Below, piece by piece: positions 56,563 through 64,000 of a stretch of DNA of 64,000 bases (position 1 is the first letter of the stretch; each line of letters begins with the position of its first letter). This stretch comes from Bombyx mori (Eukaryota; Arthropoda; Insecta; Lepidoptera; Bombycidae). The stretch is taken from contig NC_085123.1 in NCBI RefSeq assembly GCF_030269925.1, positions 8,432,001-8,496,000 of the forward strand, given 5' to 3'. A program made the position numbers and the translations under genes. The notes beneath the pieces were generated by a model, which was not told the origin of the DNA, searched no databases, and saw only the letters and a program-made list of their open reading frames with translations.

Positions 56563-56593
<31 letters not shown>

Positions 56594-57740
56594 GACCGTG
56601 TTGCAGTTATTGCGTTGCATCGTTGCGGTTACGCGCCAATTCAAATTTTTAACATACTGAAAAATTTGAATATAACCAAAAGATTCGTTTATCGTACCAT
56701 CAAACGATACAATGAAGACTCTAGTGTAGATGACAGGTCAAGAAGTGGTCGCCCTCGGTCTGTTAGGACTCCAGCAGTGATCAAAGCTGTGAAGGCGCGA
56801 ATTCAAAGAAATCCCAAACGTAAGCAGAAACTGTTGGCCCTTCAGATGGGGTTAAGCAGAACCACGGTGAAAAGGGTGTTAAATGAAGACTTAGGGCTTC
56901 GGGCATATCGAAGAAAAACAGGACATCGTTTGAATGCTCGTCTAATGGACCTGAGACTGAAGAGATGCCGCGCTTTGTTGAAGCGGTACGCGGGAAAAAA
57001 ACATAGGGGAAATTCTTTTTTCGGATGAAAAAATTTTTACCGTAGAAGAGAGCTACAACAAACAAAATTATAAGGTGTACGCACACAGTAGTGAAGAAGC
57101 GAGCAACCGTATTCCGCGTGTCAAACGAGGTCATTTTCCATCCTCGCTCATGGTATGGTTGGGAGTTTCTTATTGGGGCTTAACTGAGGTACATTTTTGT
57201 GAGAAAGGTGTAAAAACGAATGCAGTTGTGTATCAAAATACAGTCCTGACGAACCTTGTGGTACCTGTTTCTCATACCAAGTTCAATAACAGGCACTGGG
57301 TATTCCAACGAGATTCGGCGCCAGCTCATAGAGCGAAGAGCACACAAGACTGGCTGGCGGCGCGTGAAATCGACTTCATCCGGCACGAAGACTGGCCCTC
57401 CTCCAGTCCAGATTTGAATCCGTTAGATTACAAGATATGGCAATACTTGGAGGAAGAGGCGTGCTCAAAGCCTCATCCCAATTTGGAGTCACTCAAGACA
57501 TCCTTGATTAAGGCAGCCGCCGATATTGACATGGACCTCGTTCGTGCTGCGATAGACGACTGGCCGCGCAGATTGAAGGCCTGTATTCAAAATCACGGAG
57601 GTCATTTTGAATAAACTTTAGTGTCATAAGAATCTATGTTTTGTTAAGTTCATTTTGGTATATGAATGGTTACATAATGAATAAACTTGTTTCAATTATT
57701 TTACATTAAACATGTGACAGAATTTATGATCTGACTATGT

Positions 57741-57900
57741 ATAAAAATGAATTGCTTTGGTTAATTTTGATCTTGAATTATTTGTGGAGATCCAGAGAAG
57801 GTTTAAAAGGTAGATAAATATGAAAATGATCGGAATGAAATAAAAATAACAATTTGGTTTTTCCTTTGATATGTCCCCCGTCGGACGGGGTTGTTTGTTT
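57741..57900 (-). repeat. Interspersed repeat family X, copy D
   Basis: Starts at the mariner's right TA: AAAAATGAATTGC, TTTGTGGAGATCCAGAGAAG, GGTAGATAAATATGAAAATG, then CCCCCGTCGGACGGGG. The mariner therefore inserted into, or at the edge of, a family X copy. Confidence 0.7.
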
Positions 57901-57904
57901 GGGG

Positions 57905-58062
57905 TCTCTGGGGGTCTCCAGCTCGACGGCACCGGATCAATGAGGAAAGGAAGGAGAATGATAGGAAAGAACTCTCCTACTCCCATCTCGTCGCCTCCTT
58001 CTGCGAGTTGGTGCACTCGCAGAAGTCGAGCATCGCTTTCCAGGACGTGATACTAGATTTTT
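57905..58062 (-). mobile_element. R1-clade LINE fragment
   Basis: CTTCTGCGAGTTGGTGCACT and CGCAGAAGTCGAGCATCGCT are the reverse of 19,330-19,375 in the R1-clade ORF2 C-terminus. Only a short GC-rich scrap remains. Confidence 0.65.
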
Positions 58063-58916
58063 TTATGAACTTAGACTAGAAATCGGATCCTGCCTATACA
58101 AGCAGATACTATAGCCATTAGATAAAAACCTATAGCCGTATTTTCTATTACATAATGGGGAAATATAAACCCAATTTCCTTTATAACTTAATTAGTGACG
58201 AAACAAACTTCATCCTTGGGGTGATGTAGCATTAGCATAAGTAAATTCGATACTTTTAGCCAGAAATCCTTTGGGGCTCGTTCTAATTCCAATTGCAATA
58301 GTATATTTAAGGAATCGTGTTACATTTATATCCTTGTACAGTTCAGAATCTCATTTGAATAATTGGCAAACAGAACCCTTTTTATTTCGTTCGGGTGCTT
58401 CGGAAGTGTAAAACATTCATTTGGATTGATTCAAAGGCCGGTTCTCTAAAAGTTTCACGAGAGTTTTCCAACAGACGTTCCTTAACGCTCGATTTAGCGA
58501 TGCCTTCATTGCGAGCCTAATGAATTGTACTTGTTTAAAGTTTCTATATCACGGATTTAGATTGGAGTCGGGTCTAATAATGGCAGCGCATGGAACGAGT
58601 CCGAACTTTTTTAGACGAAGGTTTTAATTAAGAACCGGCGTGTTCTGTGGGCACGAGGGGAACAAACGTCGAAGTTAGTTCGTATTGATAGGTAGATTCG
58701 AGTCCGCAGCTACCCCCATATTTCAAGGCGCTGCGGTCGGAATTAACTGTGAGTTAATTTGAATGAAACTAGGGATCGTGCACGGAACCATGCATCTAAA
58801 AATAAATCGAATCGGTTCATGGTTTTATTTTAAATACGTACATCTATGCCTGTTGTATAATATCGTTCTTTAAAATGTATAATTGGAATTTTGAGTTAAA
58901 TTGATTTTGATTTCCT
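58063..58916. other. Non-coding stretch, nothing seen
   Basis: A+T-rich with no recognised repeat or frame. Confidence 0.35.
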
Positions 58917-59160
58917 TTTTTTTATTGCTTAGTTGGATAGACGAGCTCATAGTCCAGCTGGTGTAAAGTGGTTACTGGAGCCCATAGACATCTACAACGT
59001 AAATGCGCCACCCACCTTGAGATATAAGTTCTAAGGTCTCAAATATAGTTACAACGGCTGCCTCACCCTTCGAACCGAAACGCATTACTGCTTCACGGTA
59101 GAAATAGGCAGGGTGGTGGTACCTACCCGCGTGGATTCACAAGAGGTCCTACCACCAGGA
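58917..59160 (-). mobile_element. Bm1 SINE, 5'-truncated
   Basis: TTTTTTTATTGCTTAGTTGG through CATCTACAACGTAAATGCGC to GAGGTCCTACCACCAGG, minus sense. Confidence 0.88.
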
Positions 59161-59168
59161 AAAAGTGG

Positions 59169-59286
59169 ACCTTATAAGCAGACGAGCATAGAGCCCAGCT
59201 GATGATGAGTATTTACGGTTACTCATCGACGTTAGCAATGCCAAGGAACAACCTCTGCCGCTGAGTCTCTCCACAAACCTCGTTAA
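59169..59286 (-). mobile_element. CR1-like LINE 3' tail, decayed
   Basis: ATAAGCAGACGAGCATAGAG, GTTACTCATCGACGTTAGC and CTCTCCACAAACCTCGTT, abutting the Bm1 copy. Confidence 0.65.
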
Positions 59287-60014
59287 AAAAAGTATTGCTT
59301 ATATGTTTAGTAAAATATTGGTGCATCTTTCCAATTACAGTTCTTGTAATTGTTAAAAACGACTCGCACTTATAGTTCGTTGATCCTTCGTGAAGTGCCA
59401 ACAAAAATAAAGTTCTTTATTTTTATTGCATTAGGTTGGTACACAAGCTGACGTCTTATCGACTATACTAGCGGAGGTAATTGATATCATAATGTAATCT
59501 GCCATCGCAATCTAACCCTTTAAAGCCGAAATCATGAAAGTTTCACGGTAGAAATAGGATGGCACCTCACAATGCAGATTGCATTGTACCAGCGTTAAGA
59601 TTCAACTCAATCATCATCTCAGTAGAGTTGGAAAAGTGTCTTGATCTTATCTATGGTCCTTGGGTGGTCTCTCATCATTGGTTGGAAAGAAGTTCTCAAT
59701 ATCTTCAAAAGGCAATAAAATATGGCTATATGTAGATCCAAAATTTTTTTTAAAGTGTTTTTTAAGACGTATTGATAACGGAAAAAAATAATTGTACCAT
59801 TCTCGTTCAACAATATCCAATACTTGAATCGCAACATGCATCCCTAGATGTGTATTTTCAGACTGCTCCAGAAATCCATTAACGCCAAAGCTATACCCAT
59901 TAAACCGCAGCCAACATACATTCGTAGAGTGGTTTAAATAATTCAGTAAAATGTCTGTTACGCTATATCTCTAGTGATTCGAAAATTACTATTTCAAATA
60001 AGTAATATCCGATG
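59287..60014. other. Non-coding stretch, nothing seen
   Basis: A+T-rich, no supported frame. Confidence 0.35.
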
Positions 60015-61164
60015 TAAGGTAAAAGCTCCTAATACGGCGGTAGTCAAAATCGCTTCCTATTACGGTGGTATTTCTATTTTAGACATTTATTCTTGTTTTA
60101 TTCAGTTTAAGCTCACCAAAACGGAATCTATTTATTCTAAATCTATTACTTCATAACATAACTGACATTTTCAAGTGTAGCATATAAACAACACTACAAG
60201 ATCTATCAGTTTGTAGCACGGCATCAACGTGAGAGGAGTTTCCATACAAACGCGGAACAAAAAAATAAGTACACTAATATTTAGAAACTAAGTTTTTTGT
60301 ATTAATAAGTCGTTCAACTTTGTTAATGTGTTATTTATAGCATTTTCCTACTATTATACTTACTTTTTAAATAGCTTGTTTCATATATGTAACTCATTTT
60401 TTACTCAAAAAATCAGAAACAAAATACCGCCGTAATACGGTACGAATTTTATAGATTAATCCTAATACGGTGGTATAACTCCGAAATAGGAAATATACTG
60501 GGCATATTTAATTGTTTATAACTTTCAATTTATTAAGTTATTGAATTAGTTCCAAGTTTAGTTGGAATAATTATTAATCTTGTAAATTAGAAACCATATT
60601 CTGCGGTATGTATTATTCATTAAAAATCTAGTTAAATATGAAAACTGTCGAGTGCAAAATGTTGGTTTCTTAGAAGGGGTAAAAATAGGAAGGTGTATTT
60701 TAATTAATCACAAATCATTTGTTTTGTATAACTGTTGACTTGAGTTTTACACATCTGGGCCAAAAAACTGTTATCGTTTGATTAAGTATTTACATTCTTT
60801 GTTTATCGAAATTTTTATGGGTCAGAATTAGGATTAAAAAAATACGAGTAGTTTTCCTATTACGGTGGTAGTTATTTCCAGGTAACTCTGTGTTAGGTTC
60901 TATGATCTCCTATTACGGTCATATTCATAGAACATAAAATTACAAGTTTTAGGATTCCATAGAAATAATAGAAAGGTTATTTATACTTATTTTACACAAA
61001 AAGATAATACAATAAAAACAGATTTAAAGAATGTCTAAATACTATGTACAAAGGCGAGCTTAACTCTTCATGAGTTTTCTTCCAGCAAACCCTTTTCAGA
61101 GAGAAATACGATGTATAAGAGGGGAATAGTGTACAAGTGAAAGGTTATTAAAATATATTAAATA

Positions 61165-61310
61165 CAGTGGATTTCATTAATAACGACCTCGGTTATAGCG
61201 ACGTCAAACTTACGTCCCTTGAATGTAAAGCATACTTTCGTAGGAAATTCATTCGGTAAGAGCGACTTTGGATACTATAGCGTCAATTTCGGGTATAGCG
61301 ATTTGTTTTT
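61165..61310 (+). mobile_element. pogo/Tigger-like transposon end, partial
   Basis: TA followed by CAGTGGATTTCATTAATAAC and repeated TTATAGCGACG / CTATAGCGTCAA / GTATAGCGATTT, the style of pogo-type terminal repeats. No right end or transposase is identified. Confidence 0.45.
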
Positions 61311-61684
61311 ATGAACCATTTATGACAGATTCCCAGAAATCCCGTACAGATATTTCTATTGAGTCGGTAAAGGCACAAAGACTCATTCATAAAACTATTA
61401 AACTTTCTTATCTTTTGTTTACATTCACAGATGACCATCTGTGAAACGTTCACAGATGGTCAAGCAAATGCTTTGTTTGTTTGTTCCTAAGCAGTCCTCA
61501 ATAAATTTACCATTAAGTAATTCTATTTTGTTCATTTTAAATATGTATAGCTCTATTCAGACAGCAGTGGCAGCGGCCGCCGCATCAGCCACCGAACATT
61601 TTTATCCTTTCAAGCGATACTGATCTATAAAACAATGTAGATAAAGTTTAAAATTCTTTCAAAGCTGAAAGTGCTCTTCGCACC

Positions 61685-62050
61685 TTTTTTTTCTCCTACC
61701 AATGCTGATAGCCTTGGCAGGCTATTTCAGCTTCCCCTTGACGTGTAGATGATCTCATGGGGCTCAAACCGGGAGTGTTGCTAACACTGACCCTACGAAG
61801 AGCAGTGCTTCGAAGAATCTACCACTGGATCGGAAACGCGACCAACTAAGAAGATCCGGTGAGAAACTCAGTGGGCTGCGTCTATAGGTTGATTTCTTCT
61901 TCGAGTTCTTCATCGCAAGCGACGGGTTCGGCGAGGACGGTAACCGGTGCTTGAGGTACCTAAAACACCGTTAATGGATCGGGAAGATCCGTAATGACGT
62001 GCTTAGGGCGACGTCGACTGTTTACCATTCGGTCCACAAGATCGGGTAGG
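61685..62050 (-). mobile_element. Jockey-like LINE family 2, 3' end, minus
   Basis: Poly(T) at 61,685-61,692, a 3' UTR matching 44,300-44,480 reversed, the CCCACTGAG module, and the ORF2 end (LEEEINL then TAG on the minus strand at about 61,885-61,910). Several stem substitutions show decay. Confidence 0.78.
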
Positions 62051-62169
62051 CCTTCGCATCGCTGTCGGCCGTTGCCACCGATGTCTGAATTGAGCCGAAA
62101 ACTTCACTTACCTTAAGTTTACCATTAAGTTTAAGTCTAAAAAACCTTAGTTACTCCTTATATCATCAG

Positions 62170-62290
62170 CTATCTATTAGTGAAAGTCTCGTCAAAATCG
62201 GTCCAGTCGTTCCAGAGATTAGCCGGAACAAACAGACAGACAGACAAAAATTGTAAAAAATGTTATTTTGGTGTATATACCGTATATATA
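62170..62290 (+). repeat. Fragment of a LINE/SINE-type tail repeat
   Basis: GAAAGTCTCGTCAAAATCGG, TCCAGTCGTTCCAGAGATTA and GCCGGAACAAACAGACAGAC form a widespread insect repeat tail type (RTE-like). Only one copy is seen here. Confidence 0.4.
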
Positions 62291-63046
62291 TTTATATGCA
62301 TGTGATAAAAAGCGGTTATTTCAATATTACAAACAGACACTCCAATTTTATTTATGTGTATTACATACATTCGAAATTCCCTAGAATTCTCATGTTAAAA
62401 TACAATCCAAATCACTTTTAAACGCGGTAAAAATGTACTCTTCTTTCCGAGCCGACCTGTGTGAATGCACTGTTATACTTACTAGGTACATTTGTATTAT
62501 AAATTTCATTAAAAGTGGTCAATTAATGCAAAACTTACAATTTAAGTTCTTCACATTTATATTATTTACTTAATAAATATTATATGTTCGGAACTTAATA
62601 AATATAATTTCTGACCCTCTGTATTAGGAACCGTCTACCGCAGTAATAGGCTCTGACCTCAATCATACCTCCGTATTAGGGAAAATCGACCCGGCTATTT
62701 AAAACATTTTTTTAAATAAGTAATTTCTAGAAAAGAAACATAGACTCAACAGTAATACGAAATTTAAATTCCATTTTTGACGATGAAATTTTTTTCCATC
62801 TTTAGCAATACTTACAAATGCTTATTTTTCTTTCTTACTTTCAAATTTTGCGAAATACCTCCGTAATAGGTGCTTTTACCTTAGTATCGATAAAGTTTAG
62901 TTGTTCTAACACAAAGTTTACTACTAAAACTAGTTTTATCGTCGTCTATAGTGTTGTGACTTTTTCGCTTACTTTACAATAATAACGAAAGCCTTTCATC
63001 AGAAACGTTTATCTTATTTTGTTGGTTATATATCTACCTGGTTATA

Positions 63047-63288
63047 CTGGTGGTAGGACCTCTTGTGAGTCCGCACGTGTAGGTACCACCATCCTGCTTA
63101 TTTCTGCTGTGAAGCAATAATGCGTTTCGGTTTGAAGGGTTTTGTACCCTTGTAACTATACTTGAGACCTTAGAACTTCTATCTCAAGGTGGGTGGCACA
63201 TTTACGTTGTAGATGTCTATGGGCTCCAGTAACCGCTTAACACCTGGTGGGCTGTGAGCTCGTCCAACCATCTAAGCAATAAAAAATA
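63047..63288 (+). mobile_element. Bm1 SINE, 5'-truncated
   Basis: From ACTGGTGGTAGGACCTCTTG to CATCTAAGCAATAAAAAATA, with a small change (GGGTTTTGTACCC) in the middle. Confidence 0.88.
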
Positions 63289-64000
63289 TATATATGTATA
63301 TAGATATTTATTTTAATGATTAATCCTTTGGTAATTGAACTGTTTTATAAAATGTATTAGTCTTCACTACATACCTAAAGCATTAAGTTTTGGTGATAAT
63401 TCTTAGTTACTACCTGACACCACTACGACGTGACGTCATCGATTCATTTTTCATTTGTTTTTTTGAAATTAGTTCCTGAGAATTTATAGTGACTATTAAA
63501 TTATATTCTTCTTTCTATTCTTTCTTTCATATCATGGTTTTCACGAAAGTGTTTTCGGTATTAAATACCGAATCAAAATTATATGTTTTTTACGAACTAT
63601 GTAGGCATTAAAATGTTTATGGAATGACCAAATAAATGCATAAAGATTTTAATTAATTTAATTTCAAATTGAATTGTGTTCCGTGACACGTTTTAATAAT
63701 TTCAACGACCGAGTATTTCCTTTTGGAGAGTTCATCAAATTTTTAAGTGCCACATAATAAAGTTTTGAGCGTTACTCCGAGTTTGATGACGGTGTTAAAA
63801 TTGACAGTTTTATTATTACTTCGGACCCTTTTATAAGTGTCTCAATGAGCCATGAAACGGGCACACGGATATTTAAAATCAGAAGAAGGTAGAGATTTAT
63901 TTATTGGGATTTTATGACCTGGTAACTGAGACCTTTAAGTCATGTCTTATTTGATTTTTTAATCTTATTTTTTATGAAAAATGGTAATATGGACTGAAAT
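63289..64000. other. Non-coding right edge, nothing seen
   Basis: A+T-rich without supported frames or recognised repeats. Confidence 0.35.

Larger units (their letters stand above)
51423..56591 (+). mobile_element. Jockey-clade LINE, full length and apparently intact, plus copy
   Basis: Starts CATTCCGATAGAGGCACC and ends with a run of about 26 A. The target duplication AAGACCGTGT lies at 51,413-51,422 and 56,592-56,601. The 5' UTR is about 400 bases, ORF1 and ORF2 are both open, and the 3' UTR is about 230 bases. It is inserted in the mariner transposase gene. Completeness and near identity to the minus copy argue for recent activity. Confidence 0.94.
51301..57614 (+). pseudogene. Mariner DD37D transposase, interrupted and frameshifted
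   Basis: The N-terminus begins at ATG 51,301 and continues to 51,422, where the LINE target site lies. The gene resumes after 56,601 with the helix-turn-helix DNA-binding region (YAPIQIFNILKNLNITKR; GLSRTTVKRVLNEDLGLR) and a GRPRSVRT linker. A one-base shift near 57,005-57,012 separates this from the catalytic part. The three aspartates are at SDEKIF (57,024), QRDSAPAHRA (57,312) and NPLDYKIW (57,426), with 37 residues between the second and third. This DD37D spacing places it in the mori/maT group of mariner. The stop is at 57,614. It is dead twice over. Confidence 0.92.
51252..57739 (+). mobile_element. Mariner element (DD37D, mori type) split by a Jockey LINE
   Basis: Flanked by TA (51,250-51,251 and 57,740-57,741). 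The terminal inverted repeats of about 27 bases begin CCTAGTCAGGTCATAAG on the left and CATAGTCAGATCATAA on the right (reverse complement), and both reach TGTCACA. Without the 5.2-kb LINE it is about 1.3 kb, normal for mariner. Confidence 0.92.
60017..62881. mobile_element. Non-autonomous TIR element with repeated 15-bp subterminal motif
   Basis: The ends mirror each other: AGGTAAAAGCTCCTAATACG at 60,017 and, reversed, AGGTAAAAGCACCTATTACG at 62,881, within a TIR of about 30 bases flanked by TA. The motif CCTAWTACGGYGGTA or a close variant recurs inward at 60,028, 60,056, 60,461, 60,856 and 60,909, and inverted at about 60,426, 62,616, 62,636, 62,666 and 62,856. No transposase frame is present. 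A pogo-like end, a Jockey-like LINE end and another repeat are nested inside. The superfamily is unknown. Confidence 0.72.

Overview
The window looks like nuclear DNA from a silk moth, Bombyx mori or a very close relative. It is A+T-rich intergenic and intronic sequence packed with lepidopteran transposable elements. The main clues are many copies of the Bm1 SINE with its tRNA-like head and AATAAAAA tail, R1-clade and Jockey-clade LINEs, a DD37D mariner of the mori type, and a piggyBac-like element. Nothing bacterial, viral or CRISPR-like is present. The species call is an inference from repeat content.

Only one host gene can be supported. It lies at 239-5858 on the + strand: a five-exon alpha-1,3-fucosyltransferase (GT10 family, FucT C-like). 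I assembled the splice pattern by hand. All five exons join in phase and give a 422-residue type II membrane enzyme. Its introns carry an R1-clade LINE remnant, Bm1 copies, a tandem duplication just before exon 2, and an inverted copy of the exon 3 acceptor region.

The rest is repeat archaeology. 6.4-13.5 kb holds nested Bm1 and CR1-like LINE tails. 15.07-17.98 kb is a TTAA-bounded piggyBac element whose transposase is broken by one extra T. 19.0-19.9 kb is the 3' end of an R1-clade LINE. 22.58-27.77 kb (minus) and 51.42-56.59 kb (plus) are two near-identical, target-site-flanked Jockey-clade LINEs. The plus copy has both ORFs intact and sits inside a DD37D mariner element (51.25-57.74 kb). 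46.1-48.8 kb is a broken CR1-like LINE. 29.7 and 32.1 kb hold two copies of an unclassified palindrome-bearing repeat. 60.0-62.9 kb is a non-autonomous TIR element with repeated 15-bp subterminal motifs and other repeats nested inside it.

The most interesting signals are: (i) a potential H-type RNA pseudoknot just after the ORF2 stop in two different Jockey-like LINE families, with one compensatory base-pair change between families; (ii) the 60-62.9 kb element with multiple inverted copies of CCTAWTACGGYGGTA; (iii) 54-bp-spaced ATGTATC motifs near both ends of the piggyBac element; (iv) rearrangements around fucosyltransferase splice sites; (v) a fold-back templated insertion that breaks one LINE copy.
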